Shown here: positions 16,335-25,301 of the stretch, piece after piece
Layout of the letters: the number at the start of each line of letters is the position of its first letter
Position numbering within the stretch: the first letter of the stretch is position 1
Assembly (NCBI GenBank): GCA_050946375.1
Contig: JBMNUT010000007.1
Coordinates: forward strand, 62,001-126,000
Source: UBA1794 sp050946375
GTDB lineage: Bacteria > Bacteroidota > Bacteroidia > Bacteroidales > Bacteroidaceae
Reading direction: 5' to 3'
Length of the DNA: 64,000 nt
Made by a program: the position numbers and the translations under genes
Notes under the pieces: generated by a model
Told to the model about the DNA's origin: nothing
Databases searched by the model: none
What the model saw: only the letters and a program-made list of their open reading frames with translations

Positions 16335-17966
16335 CTACTTTTCGCCCAGGAAAGGATAGCCGTAAGTCGTAGGCGGCACAAGTGTTTCCTTTACGCAGCG
16401 AGGATTCGTCCAACGGATGAGGTTGAGCGGACCACCAGCCTTATCGTTCGTACCGCTGGCACGGCTTCCGCCGAAAGGTTGCTGTGCAATGACAGCGCCC
16501 GTGGGCTTGTCGTTGATGTAGAAGTTACCTGCGGCATAACGCAATTTGTTCTGAGCCAATTCGATTGCGTAGCGGTCGGTTGCGAAGATGGAGCCGGTCA
16601 AACCGTAAGGAGAGGTCTGGTCGCAGAGCTCAAGTGTCTCTTCGTATTTAGCATCGTCGTAGACATAGATGGTGATTACCGGGCCGAAAATTTCTTCGAC
16701 CATGGTCTTGAACTTCGGATCGGTAGTCTTTATCACGGTAGGCTCTACGAAGTAACCCACGCTCTTGTCGCAATTTCCGCCAAACACGATTTCCGCATCG
16801 GAAGAAGCCTTCGCATAATCGATATAGCCCTTGATGTTATCGAAAGAAGCCTCGTCGATTACGGCGTTGATGAAGTTGGAGAAGTCCTGAACGTCGCCCA
16901 TCTTGACTTCTTTCAGCATGTCGCCCACCAAATCCTTGAGGGCCGGCCAGAGAGAAGCGGGGATATAAGCGCGCGAACCGGCCGAGCATTTTTGTCCCTG
17001 GTACTCGAAAGCGCCGCGAACAATGGCAGTAGCCACTTCAGGAAGCGTTGCAGAAGGATGTACGAAGATGAAGTTCTTTCCGCCAGTCTCGCCCACAATC
17101 TTAGGATAGGAGCGGTACTTTTCGAGATTCTCGCCCATCTGTCGCCAAATGGAGTTGAACGTTGCGGTAGAACCGGTAAAGTGGAATCCGGCAAGGTCGG
17201 GACTTTCGGTAACAACCTTACCGATTACGCTGCCTTTACCCGGAATAAAGTTCACAACGCCATCGGGCAATCCTGCTTCCTTGAAAATCTTCATCAGAAG
17301 ATAGTTGGAGAGAATGGCCGTTGTGGAGGGCTTCCAGACAGCTACATTACCCATCATTGCCGGAGCCATGTTGAGGTTGCAGGCAATAGAGGTAAAGTTA
17401 AACGGAGTCAGCGAGAAGACAAATCCTTCAAGTGCCCGGTAATCCATACGATTGAGCGTGCCTGTTTCCGAATAGGGCTGGTCGGCATAGATCTGACTGG
17501 CATAGAAAGTGCTGTAACGCAAGAAGTCAATCAGCTCGCAGGGAGCATCGATTTCTGCCTGGAACGGGTTTTTGCTCTGTCCCAGCATGCAGCTTGCGTT
17601 CATCAGGTAGCGGTATTTGGTAGAGATCAGCTCCGCTACGCGCAACATGACGCTGGCGCGCTCCGTAAAGGGCAGGTCGCTCCACTCTTGTCTTGCCTTA
17701 AGTGCGGCGTCGATAGCCATTTGCACCTCTTTCGGGCCCGCTTTGTGATAAGTGGCCAGCACGTGTTGGTGATCGTGCGGCATGACAACCTTACCGGTGT
17801 CGCCGGTACGGACTTCCTGACCGCCGATTACAAGGGGAATGTCCTGCACTTCCGAAGCGATTTGCTTCAGAGCTGCTTTCAATTCTGCTTTTTCTTTGCT
17901 TCCCGGAGCATAGGCTTTCACCGGCTCGTTGATGGGTTTCGGGAAAGAATAAATTGCGTTATTCAT
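16335..17966 (-). CDS. pruA: 1-pyrroline-5-carboxylate dehydrogenase
   Basis: This aldehyde dehydrogenase oxidises glutamate-5-semialdehyde (from proline) to glutamate with NAD. The 543-residue product is the monofunctional long PruA form, with the Glu of VGETGGKNFIFVH and the nucleophile Cys in GQKCSAGSRAY (about residue 323), and ASGTNDKAGGPLNLIRW near the C-terminus, typical of this subfamily. No proline dehydrogenase is adjacent. It is a single-gene unit with its own promoter and terminator. Confidence 0.95.
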   Translation of the reverse strand: MNNAIYSFPKPINEPVKAYAPGSKEKAELKAALKQIASEVQDIPLVIGGQEVRTGDTGKVVMPHDHQHVLATYHKAGPKEVQMAIDAALKARQEWSDLPFTERASVMLRVAELISTKYRYLMNASCMLGQSKNPFQAEIDAPCELIDFLRYSTFYASQIYADQPYSETGTLNRMDYRALEGFVFSLTPFNFTSIACNLNMAPAMMGNVAVWKPSTTAILSNYLLMKIFKEAGLPDGVVNFIPGKGSVIGKVVTESPDLAGFHFTGSTATFNSIWRQMGENLEKYRSYPKIVGETGGKNFIFVHPSATLPEVATAIVRGAFEYQGQKCSAGSRAYIPASLWPALKDLVGDMLKEVKMGDVQDFSNFINAVIDEASFDNIKGYIDYAKASSDAEIVFGGNCDKSVGYFVEPTVIKTTDPKFKTMVEEIFGPVITIYVYDDAKYEETLELCDQTSPYGLTGSIFATDRYAIELAQNKLRYAAGNFYINDKPTGAVIAQQPFGGSRASGTNDKAGGPLNLIRWTNPRCVKETLVPPTTYGYPFLGEK

Positions 17967-18090
17967 AAGAGGAATAGATATATTTAATAAAGTGCTATAG
18001 GTTCTTTGCTGTCATTTTCCGCGCCTCGGGAGAAGCTGGACCACGGCTTTTACCCTTTATGACGGCCGCTTTTCCCGATTTTCAGTGCCC

Positions 18091-18122
18091 CAAATATACG
18101 TTGTTTTCCCGTTTCATACAAA
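18091..18122 (-). promoter_or_regulatory. promoter of pruA
   Basis: On the minus strand TTTG (18,122-18,119), 20 bases, then TATATTTG (18,098-18,091). The transcript would start near 18,085, giving a 5' leader of about 118 bases before the ATG at 17,966. Confidence 0.7.
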
Positions 18123-18231
18123 AAAACGCTCTGTTTTATAACGAAAAGTAAGAGAAGCCGGACGAAAGGCCGCACAAAAACGGGCAAAACCCGCATCAAC
18201 AAACCTTTTGTCACGCATCTCTTCCTCAAAA

Positions 18232-18316
18232 GATGCAAGGGAATTGCGGAAAAGTAGCGGCACTTTTTCCGAAAAGCCTTGCATGAATTTCCAGATACTT
18301 CCGCATGAATTTCCAC
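18232..18316. repeat. 22-bp palindromic repeat array upstream of the S41-like gene
   Basis: Units read GCGGAAAAGTAGCGGCACTT, then TTTCCGAAAAGCCTTGCATG, then AATTTCCAGATACTTCCGCA. The CCTTGCAT variant half-site also occurs in the array before purM. The array lies between the divergent pruA promoter and the next gene. Confidence 0.65.
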
Positions 18317-18422
18317 TACGCCCTGCACCCCACAAAGCAACGGACACCCACAACCGTCAAGACCCCGAAGACGGAAAAACAGATTTTACGCAAGAAAAGA
18401 AACGGAGATGCGGCATTTTTAC

Positions 18423-18430
18423 TACTTTTG
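18423..18430 (+). promoter_or_regulatory. -7 promoter element of the S41-like lipoprotein gene
   Basis: TACTTTTG matches TAnnTTTG and lies 75 bases before the chosen start at 18,506. No good -33 element is seen. A start downstream of this point supports the lipoprotein reading over a longer upstream start. Confidence 0.4.
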
Positions 18431-18505
18431 CGACTTGAATCGGGGGCTTTCCCGCCCGAATGCTACGGAAATCCGCCTACCCACCCGAAAGAAATCCGCA
18501 CCAGA

Positions 18506-19831
18506 ATGAAAAAAAGCACCCTGCTCTGCCTGCTCCTGCTGCCTGCCCTGATGCTCTTCCTGCACGCCTGCGGAGAAGACCGGACGATAGAGTATCGCGA
18601 CCGGACGGAGATGAACAGCTGGCTTTACCGCACGTTTTCCGAAAATTACCTCTTCAACACTTCCCTGGCTGCGGAATCGTCCCTGCCTACGTACGCCACA
18701 CCGGAGAACTACATCACGAGGCTCATCTCCAGCTCGGAGAACCGCAATGGCGAAGCGGTAAGCTGCCTTTTCTACGGCGCAGTGCCCCTTCCGCTCACGT
18801 ACGGACTGGATTACGACTTCCACTCGGGCGATTCGACCAGCTACCTGCGCGTGTTGCACGTAAATCCCGGCTCCCCCGCGGAAGAAGCCGGCCTGAAACG
18901 CGGCGACTGGATTGTGCGCATCGACGGAGTGCCCGTCACTTCCTCCAATTCCTCCATACTTGAAGAGACAGACGAAGCCAGAACCCACACTTTGACGCTC
19001 GCCCAACTGAACGACACGCTCCACGGCGAGCCGATACTTACGGAGACCACCACCCTGCAGCTGAGCATTCCCCGCTCGCTCGCCGCATCGCCCGTCGAAA
19101 AAGACACTGTGTTTGAAGTAGAAGGCAAGCGAATCGGCTACCTGCTGCTCACCAATTTCGAGACCGACGCAAACCGATCGGAAGACTTCTACGGGGAATA
19201 TGCCAACCAGGTACGCACCACCATCAACCGACTGGCCTCCCAAAACATAGAAGACCTGGTGCTCGACCTGCGCTTCGCCTACGGTCACTCGCTCAACCTA
19301 CCTTATTTGCTGGGCTCCATGCTCGCCCCTGCCGAAACCTTCGGGCAGCCCTTCTATTTTCTCATTCAGAACGAGCTGAGAGGGGCCGACATTTCCCTGC
19401 TCACCTCGTCGCTCGTGGCCGAAGGTGCCCAGCTCCTGCTGCCCAGGCTCTACGCCCTCGTCTCCCGCCGCACACTGGGCGGAGGAGAGATGCTCATCCA
19501 TTGCCTGAAGCCCTATATGAACGTCACCGTAATAGGAGAGAAAACCGTAGGATACGACCTGCAATCCGAAATTTTCCACAACGAAACGTACGGATACGGG
19601 CTGCAACTCGTCACGGGCGAAATATATAATGCCGACACGACCAGCTACTCTGGCGGAATCACCCCCGACGTCCTGCTCGAAGAGCAAGACACGCTCCTGC
19701 TCGACATGCACCCGCTCGGCAATCCCGAAGAGCTGCTGCTGAAACGGGCCGTACGCTCCATCCTCTACAACTTCGGCGACAAAGACGGAATAGAACTGCC
19801 CGACACGGCAGCACAACGCAAAGAAGACTGA
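18506..19831 (+). CDS. S41-family peptidase-like lipoprotein, catalytic dyad replaced
   Basis: The 441-residue product starts MKKSTLLCLLLLPALMLFLH with lipobox LHAC, so it is a lipoprotein. An N-terminal helical segment is followed by a PDZ domain (YLRVLHVNPGSPAEEAGLKR, about residues 112-170) and a C-terminal-processing-peptidase fold (GYLLLTNF, DLVLDLRFAYG, then GGGEMLIHCLKPYMNVTVIG). Where active S41 enzymes have Ser in S-A-S-E and Lys 25 residues later, this protein has Gly325 (GGGE) and Tyr350 (EKTVGYD), again 25 apart. It is therefore probably inactive as a protease. Partner unknown. Confidence 0.85.
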   Translation: MKKSTLLCLLLLPALMLFLHACGEDRTIEYRDRTEMNSWLYRTFSENYLFNTSLAAESSLPTYATPENYITRLISSSENRNGEAVSCLFYGAVPLPLTYGLDYDFHSGDSTSYLRVLHVNPGSPAEEAGLKRGDWIVRIDGVPVTSSNSSILEETDEARTHTLTLAQLNDTLHGEPILTETTTLQLSIPRSLAASPVEKDTVFEVEGKRIGYLLLTNFETDANRSEDFYGEYANQVRTTINRLASQNIEDLVLDLRFAYGHSLNLPYLLGSMLAPAETFGQPFYFLIQNELRGADISLLTSSLVAEGAQLLLPRLYALVSRRTLGGGEMLIHCLKPYMNVTVIGEKTVGYDLQSEIFHNETYGYGLQLVTGEIYNADTTSYSGGITPDVLLEEQDTLLLDMHPLGNPEELLLKRAVRSILYNFGDKDGIELPDTAAQRKED

Positions 19832-19883
19832 AGAAACTCAGGCGGATTTCGGGCGAAGAATACGCTAAATAAGAGATTTTCCG

Positions 19884-19891
19884 TACCTTTG
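19884..19891 (+). promoter_or_regulatory. -7 promoter element of gpmI
   Basis: TACCTTTG matches TAnnTTTG, about 107 bases before the gpmI ATG. It places the repeat array at 19,897-19,972 inside the 5' leader of the mRNA. No clear -33 TTTG. Confidence 0.5.
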
Positions 19892-19896
19892 CGGCG

Positions 19897-19972
19897 GAAA
19901 AAGCCTTGCCGCTTTACCCGAAAAGCGCCAGCACTTTCTCCGAAAAGGCACGGCACTTTGGCAAAAAGCAAC
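19897..19972. repeat. 22-bp palindromic repeat array in the gpmI leader
   Basis: Units read AAAAAGCCTTGCCGCTTTAC, CCGAAAAGCGCCAGCACTTT, CTCCGAAAAGGCACGGCACT, TTGGCAAAAAGC. The array fills most of the predicted 5' untranslated leader, where it could form stacked hairpins in the mRNA. Confidence 0.7.
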
Positions 19973-19997
19973 TACATCTTTTTAAAACATATCCATT

Positions 19998-21515
19998 ATG
20001 AACAAGAAAGCCCTTTTAATGATTCTCGACGGTTGGGGAATAGGCGACCGGAAAAAAGATGACGTAATCTTCAATACACCAACCCCTTATTGGGATTATC
20101 TGCTGGCTAACTATCCAAACTCCCAGCTCCAGGCCTGCGGGGAGAATGTCGGCTTGCCAGACGGGCAGATGGGTAACTCAGAAGTCGGGCACTTAAACAT
20201 CGGAGCGGGCCGCATTGTCTACCAAGACCTGGTGAAAATCAACCGCGCCTGCAAGGATGGAAGCATTTTGAAGAATAAAGAAATCATTTCCGCCTACACT
20301 TACGCCCAAAAGACGGGGAAAAGCATCCACTTGATGGGGCTGACTTCCAACGGCGGAGTGCACAGTTCGCTCGAACACCTCTATAAACTCATCGAAATCG
20401 CCAAGGAATACGGCATTAAGAACACGTTCATCCACTGTTTCATGGACGGCCGTGACACCGACCCCAAGAGCGGATTAGGATTTATCGAAGACTTACAGGC
20501 ACATTGCAAGCAACTCGGCACCGGAAGCATCGCCTCCATCGTAGGACGCTACTACGCAATGGACCGCGACAAGCGCTGGGAACGCATAAAAGAAGCCTAC
20601 GATTTGCTCGTTCACGGCCTCGGCAAAAAATCGGACTGCATGAAAACCGCCATGGAGGAAAGCTATGCCGAAGGAGTTACGGATGAATTCATAAAACCCA
20701 TTGTCAACACGCAAGTAGACGGCCGTATTAAGGAAGGCGACGTAGTGATTTTCTTCAATTACCGCAACGACCGCGCCAAGGAGCTGACCATCGTTCTCAC
20801 CCAACAGGACATGCCCGAGGCCGGAATGCAGACGATTCCCGGACTGCAGTACTACTGCATGACGCCTTACGACGCCTCGTTCAAGGGCGTGCACATACTC
20901 TTCGACAAGGAAAACGTGCAGAATACACTGGGCGAATACCTCTCTTCCAAAGGATTGAAGCAGCTCCACATAGCAGAGACCGAGAAATATGCCCACGTTA
21001 CCTTCTTCTTCAACGGAGGACGCGAAACGCCGTTTGAAGGCGAAGACCGCATTCTCGTTCCTTCACCCAAGGTTGCGACCTACGACCTGAAGCCCGAAAT
21101 GAGCGCATACGAGGTGAAAGACAAACTGGTGGCTGCCATCAAGGAAAACAAGTACGACTTCATCGTCGTAAACTTCGCCAATGGCGACATGGTGGGCCAT
21201 ACCGGCGTGTACGAAGCCATTGAGAAAGCCGTGAAAGCAGTGGATGAATGCGTGAAAGACGTAATCGAAGCTGTAAAGGCAACGGGCTACGAAGCAATTA
21301 TTATTGCCGACCACGGCAATGCCGACCATGCCTTGAACGCCGACGGTACTCCCAACACCGCACACAGCCTCAACCCCGTACCTTTCGTCTACGTCACCGA
21401 AGAGCACAAAGACCAACAGGTTAAAAACGGACGACTGGCCGACGTGGCTCCCTCCATCCTGAAAATCATGGGACTGCCGCAGCCCGAAGAGATGACCGGC
21501 GAATGCCTTATCTAA
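19998..21515 (+). CDS. gpmI: 2,3-bisphosphoglycerate-independent phosphoglycerate mutase
   Basis: This manganese-dependent enzyme interconverts 3- and 2-phosphoglycerate in glycolysis. The 505-residue product belongs to the alkaline phosphatase superfamily: DGWGIGD metal ligands at the N-terminus, the phosphorylated Ser in QMGNSEVGHLNIGAG (about residue 62), and C-terminal metal ligands in NFANGDMVGHTG and IIADHGNADHA. Full length and complete. It is monocistronic, with a bidirectional terminator shared with the convergent his operon. Confidence 0.97.
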   Translation: MNKKALLMILDGWGIGDRKKDDVIFNTPTPYWDYLLANYPNSQLQACGENVGLPDGQMGNSEVGHLNIGAGRIVYQDLVKINRACKDGSILKNKEIISAYTYAQKTGKSIHLMGLTSNGGVHSSLEHLYKLIEIAKEYGIKNTFIHCFMDGRDTDPKSGLGFIEDLQAHCKQLGTGSIASIVGRYYAMDRDKRWERIKEAYDLLVHGLGKKSDCMKTAMEESYAEGVTDEFIKPIVNTQVDGRIKEGDVVIFFNYRNDRAKELTIVLTQQDMPEAGMQTIPGLQYYCMTPYDASFKGVHILFDKENVQNTLGEYLSSKGLKQLHIAETEKYAHVTFFFNGGRETPFEGEDRILVPSPKVATYDLKPEMSAYEVKDKLVAAIKENKYDFIVVNFANGDMVGHTGVYEAIEKAVKAVDECVKDVIEAVKATGYEAIIIADHGNADHALNADGTPNTAHSLNPVPFVYVTEEHKDQQVKNGRLADVAPSILKIMGLPQPEEMTGECLI

Positions 21516-21579
21516 AGGATTATTGCCCCGACTTCCGACTTGCGTAAGCGCAAGCGGGAACAAGTGGCATGACTCAATG

Positions 21580-21625
21580 AAGAAACCGCAGGCACTTTTT
21601 TCAGAAAGTGCCTGCGGTTTCTTTT
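21580..21625. terminator. bidirectional terminator between gpmI and hisB, built on a repeat core
   Basis: AAGAAACCGCAGGCACTTT and its complement on the other side of a TTTCA loop form a 19-base perfect stem; T-runs follow on both strands (TTTCTTTT and the reverse). The centre GGCACTTT/AAAGTGCC is the half-site of the local repeat family, so a repeat unit seems to have become a terminator. Confidence 0.85.
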
Positions 21626-21696
21626 AAGAGCAGCAAAACTTTTCCGGACTTCGCTACTTGCTTATGCGTTCTGCCGGCAAACGAAATGCACCACAG

Positions 21697-22827
21697 TCAG
21701 AGCACTCCTTTCGAAGAGGGCAGCTCATAATGATAAATATCGCGGCGCACCGCCATCCGGACCGCACGGGCAAAAGCCTTGAAAATACCTTCAATCTTGT
21801 GATGCTCATTCTGCCCTTCAGCTTTTATATTGAGGTTCATGCGCGCCGCGTCGCTCAAACTCTTAAAGAAATGAAGGAACATTTCGGTCGGCATCTCCCC
21901 TATTCGTTCGCGGCGGAAGTCGGCATCCCAAACCAGCCACGGACGTCCGCCAAAGTCCAAGGCTACCTGACAAAGGCAGTCGTCCATCGGCAGACAGTAG
22001 CCGTAGCGTTCAATTCCGCGCTTGTCCCCCAACGCGCGATACAGGCATTCGCCCAAGGCAAGTGCCGTGTCTTCTATCGTATGATGCTCGTCGACATGCA
22101 AATCACCCCGGCATTCGATTTCCAAGTCCATGCCCCCGTGGCGACCGATTTGCTCCAACATGTGATCGAAGAAGCCCAAACCGGTAGAAATGCGGCATGT
22201 TCCCGTCCCATCCAGGTCGAGTTTCACATGAATATCCGTCTCTTTGGTCACACGGTGTACCTCCGCAGTCCGCTCGCCGGCAAACAAAAATTCAGCGATG
22301 CGTGCCCACGAAGGCGTAACCAGGGCACAAACGTCCAACAAGTCGGGGCGGTTCTTGAGCAAATCGTCGATATTCTCAGCCAGACGGATAGCCTTGCAAC
22401 CCAAGTTCTTGGCCAGTTCCACGTCGGTCAGGCGGTCGCCGATCACAAAGCTGGAAGCCAAATCGTACGAGCCGTCCATGTATTTCTCCAACATTCCCGT
22501 GCGCGGCTTGCGCGTCGGGGCATTTTCTTCCGGAAAGCTACGGTCAATCAGAATTTCGCTGAAGTGAATCCCTTCGCCCTCCAAGGTCTTTAAAATCAAG
22601 TTATGCACCGGCCAGAAAGTTTCCTCGGGGAAAGAGTCCGTTCCAAGGCCATCCTGGTTCGTAACCATTACCAGTTCATAGTCGAGCTTAGCCGCAATGA
22701 ACGAAAGGTTACGCATCACGCCCGGAACAAAGGCCAACTTTTCAAAACTATCGAGCTGGTAATCGACCGGCGGCTCTACGACTATCGTGCCGTCACGGTC
22801 TATGAACAACGCTTTTTTCTTCATCAT
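21697..22827 (-). CDS. hisB: bifunctional histidinol-phosphatase / imidazoleglycerol-phosphate dehydratase
   Basis: This enzyme catalyses two steps of histidine synthesis. The N-terminal HAD domain (ALFIDRDGTIVVEPP, residues about 5-165) is histidinol-phosphate phosphatase; the C-terminal domain (about 185-376) is the dehydratase, with the duplicated metal-binding motif GFFDHMLEQIGRHGG and VDEHHTIEDTALALG. The start at 22,827 (MMKKKALFIDRDG) overlaps the hisC stop codon as ATGA, so the two are translationally coupled. It is the last gene of the his operon in this window. 376 residues is normal. Confidence 0.96.
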   Translation of the reverse strand: MMKKKALFIDRDGTIVVEPPVDYQLDSFEKLAFVPGVMRNLSFIAAKLDYELVMVTNQDGLGTDSFPEETFWPVHNLILKTLEGEGIHFSEILIDRSFPEENAPTRKPRTGMLEKYMDGSYDLASSFVIGDRLTDVELAKNLGCKAIRLAENIDDLLKNRPDLLDVCALVTPSWARIAEFLFAGERTAEVHRVTKETDIHVKLDLDGTGTCRISTGLGFFDHMLEQIGRHGGMDLEIECRGDLHVDEHHTIEDTALALGECLYRALGDKRGIERYGYCLPMDDCLCQVALDFGGRPWLVWDADFRRERIGEMPTEMFLHFFKSLSDAARMNLNIKAEGQNEHHKIEGIFKAFARAVRMAVRRDIYHYELPSSKGVL

Positions 22828-23885
22828 TTGCCATATTTCTGCAACGCTTTCAACAAAAGGTCGTCTTCTTCCGGCGTCCCGACGGTCACTCTCAGGCAAT
22901 CCTTGCAAAGCGCTACGTTCGAACGGTTGCGCACAATGATACCTTCGCCTACGAGATAGCGGTAAATCGCCGTGGCATCTGTCATTTTAGCCAGGAAAAA
23001 GTTCGCATCCGACGGGTAAATTTCCAAAACAAGGGGTAATTTGGCGAAAAGTGCCATCAGTCTTTCCCGTTCGCGCAGCAGAATTTCCACCCAGTGCCGC
23101 ACTTCTTCGGCACGGCGCAGCATCTTCAGCGCATACTCTTGCGTCAAGCGGTTGATGTTGTAGGGGTATTTGATTTTATTGAATGTCTCTATGATTTTTT
23201 CCGAGGCGAAAGCCATGCCAAGCCGCACGCCTGCCGAAGCCCACGCCTTCGAAAAAGTCTGAAGGACAATCAGATTGGGATACTCACGCAGCAGCTTTTT
23301 GGTAAAACTCTCGTGTGTGCTGAAGTCGATATAAGCCTCATCCAGCACAACGAGGCCGGGAAATTCATCCATCACGCGCAACATTTCGCCGTGGTCCAGC
23401 GAGTTTCCGTTCGGATTGTTGGGCGAACAGAGAAAAACGAGCTTCGTCCGCTCATCCGTTGCGGCCAACAATTTGGAAGCGTTCAGGCGAAAGCCGTCAT
23501 CCAGCAGCACGCGCCGATATTCCACATCGTTAATTGCCGCAGAGACGCTGTACATTCCATAAGTGGGCTCGATGGCTACCACATTGTCCTGCCGCGGCTC
23601 GCAAAAGGCACGGAACAAAAGGTCGATAGCCTCGTCGCTTCCGTTTCCGAGGAATATGTTTTCCGGCTCAACGCCTTCCTTTATTCGCGCAATCTCGGCC
23701 TTCAGCTCCATTTGCAGCGGGTCGGGATAGCGGTCGTACGGGCTGTTATAAGGATTCTCATTGGCATCCAAAAAGACAGATGCAGCCTTTCCTTTATATT
23801 CATCCCGTGCGCACGAATAAGGCACCAGGGCACGCACATTGGCACGGGTCAGTTCTTCTATACTCTTTTTCATCTTTTCAATCAT
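22824..23885 (-). CDS. hisC: histidinol-phosphate aminotransferase
   Basis: HisC is a PLP enzyme that transfers an amino group from glutamate to imidazole acetol phosphate. The 353-residue product has the type I aminotransferase core: FLDANENPYNSPYD, NIFLGNGSDEAIDLLFRAFC, LCSPNNPNGNSLD, and the PLP lysine in TFSKAWASAGVRLGM. An 84-base gap filled with palindromic repeats separates it from hisD, while it overlaps hisB. Confidence 0.97.
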   Translation of the reverse strand: MIEKMKKSIEELTRANVRALVPYSCARDEYKGKAASVFLDANENPYNSPYDRYPDPLQMELKAEIARIKEGVEPENIFLGNGSDEAIDLLFRAFCEPRQDNVVAIEPTYGMYSVSAAINDVEYRRVLLDDGFRLNASKLLAATDERTKLVFLCSPNNPNGNSLDHGEMLRVMDEFPGLVVLDEAYIDFSTHESFTKKLLREYPNLIVLQTFSKAWASAGVRLGMAFASEKIIETFNKIKYPYNINRLTQEYALKMLRRAEEVRHWVEILLRERERLMALFAKLPLVLEIYPSDANFFLAKMTDATAIYRYLVGEGIIVRNRSNVALCKDCLRVTVGTPEEDDLLLKALQKYGK

Positions 23886-23969
23886 CGGTTAGGGAGTTCT
23901 CCGAAAAAGCGCCCGGGGTTTCCAGAAAAAGCACTGACACTTTTCCGGAAAAGTCCAGGCACTTTTTTC
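23886..23969. repeat. 22-bp palindromic repeat array inside the his operon (hisD-hisC spacer)
   Basis: On the minus strand the units are GGAAAAAAGTGCCTGGACTT, TTCCGGAAAAGTGTCAGTGC, TTTTTCTGGAAACCCCGGGC, GCTTTTTCGGAGAACTCC. This is one of the best-preserved arrays and shows the dyad plan AAAAGTGCC/GGCACTTTT with CCGG joints. It fills the whole spacer between hisD and hisC. Confidence 0.8.
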
Positions 23970-25271
23970 CTAAATATGCCGTCCCAGTTCGTCCAAACGT
24001 ACGGTAATTGCATTTTTGTGCCCGTCCAACTGCTCGAAAGCGGCCATCACCTCAATAGCCGGGCCTATCTGCTTCAAACCTTCCGGCGTGATTTCCTGAT
24101 AAGTTATCTTCTTCTGAAAACTCTCCACGCTTACCCCGCTGTACGCTTTGGCGTAGCCGTTGGTCGGAAGCGTATGGTTCGTGCCCGAAGCATAGTCGCC
24201 CGCGCTTTCCGGAGTGAGAGGTCCCATAAAGACGGAGCCGGCATTGGTCACGCCTTCGGCAAGGGTACGATAGTTTTCAGCCTGTATAATCAAGTGTTCA
24301 GGCGCATATTCGTTGCACATCTCCAGCGCTTCTTCCATACTGCGCAGCAAGATAATCTTACTGTGCACCAGCGCATTTTCAGCGATATTCCGCCTCGGCA
24401 GACGACTCAACTGCCTTTCTACCTCGTCCACTACCGGTTCTATCAAATCTTCCGAGTCCGTCAGCAAAAGTACCTGGCTATCGGCGCCATGCTCAGCCTG
24501 AGAGAGCAAATCGGCAGCCACAAATCGCGGATTGGCCGTCGCATCTGCCAAAACCGCCACCTCCGATGGTCCGGCGGGCATGTCAATTGCCACATCGCGC
24601 AAGGCCACAATCTGTTTGGCAGCCGTTACAAAGCGATTGCCCGGGCCCGCAATTTTATAGACCTTAGGGATTGTCTCCGTTCCGTAGGCCATTGCGCCAA
24701 CGGCCTGTACGCCTCCCACCTTAAATATCCGATGAACGCCCGAAATCGAGGCGGCATAGAGAATAGCCGGGTGCACTTTTCCTTTTTTATTAGGGGGAGT
24801 ACACAAAATGATCTCGCGGCATCCGGCAATACGGGCCGGAACTGCCAGCATAAGCACGGTCGAAAACAGAGGAGCCGAGCCGCCCGGCACGTAAAGTCCC
24901 ACCTTTTCCACCGGAACTGCCTTCCTTTGGCAAATAACCCCGTCCATTGTGCGCACAGAGTAGGGCTTATAGCGCTGTTGTTCGTGGAAAGCCGTAATAT
25001 TCTTCTGCGCCAACATCAAAGCCGCCTTCAGCTCTATGGGCACTTCCTTCTCGGCTTGTTTCATTTCCTCCTCGCTGACTTCCAAAGAGGGGAGCAGCTC
25101 TGGAGCCACATGGTCATATTCTTCGGTGAAACGGCGCACCGCCGCGTCGCCATGGAGCCGCACGTCGTCCAGAATACGCTGAACAGTACCAAACAATTCC
25201 GTCACGTCGTTTGCCGGACGCACCAGCAAGTCTGCCCAATCTTCCTTCTTGGGGTATTTCAAAATATCCAT
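23970..25271 (-). CDS. hisD: histidinol dehydrogenase
   Basis: HisD is a zinc enzyme that oxidises histidinol to histidine with two NAD. The 433-residue product has YVPGGSAPLFSTVLMLAVPA, GPGNRFVTAAKQIV, the zinc-binding region SQAEHGADSQVLLLT and the C-terminal SFQKKITYQEITPEGL. Full length. It lies 30 bases after hisG and 84 bases before hisC. Confidence 0.97.
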   Translation of the reverse strand: MDILKYPKKEDWADLLVRPANDVTELFGTVQRILDDVRLHGDAAVRRFTEEYDHVAPELLPSLEVSEEEMKQAEKEVPIELKAALMLAQKNITAFHEQQRYKPYSVRTMDGVICQRKAVPVEKVGLYVPGGSAPLFSTVLMLAVPARIAGCREIILCTPPNKKGKVHPAILYAASISGVHRIFKVGGVQAVGAMAYGTETIPKVYKIAGPGNRFVTAAKQIVALRDVAIDMPAGPSEVAVLADATANPRFVAADLLSQAEHGADSQVLLLTDSEDLIEPVVDEVERQLSRLPRRNIAENALVHSKIILLRSMEEALEMCNEYAPEHLIIQAENYRTLAEGVTNAGSVFMGPLTPESAGDYASGTNHTLPTNGYAKAYSGVSVESFQKKITYQEITPEGLKQIGPAIEVMAAFEQLDGHKNAITVRLDELGRHI

Positions 25272-25301
25272 GACTTGTTTCGTTTTTATGCTGTAGTTAT
25301 T

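Noticed and set aside
16308..17987. Long plus-strand frame opposite pruA
   Set aside because: Composition and periodicity are those of an antisense frame; the pruA reading has intact catalytic motifs.
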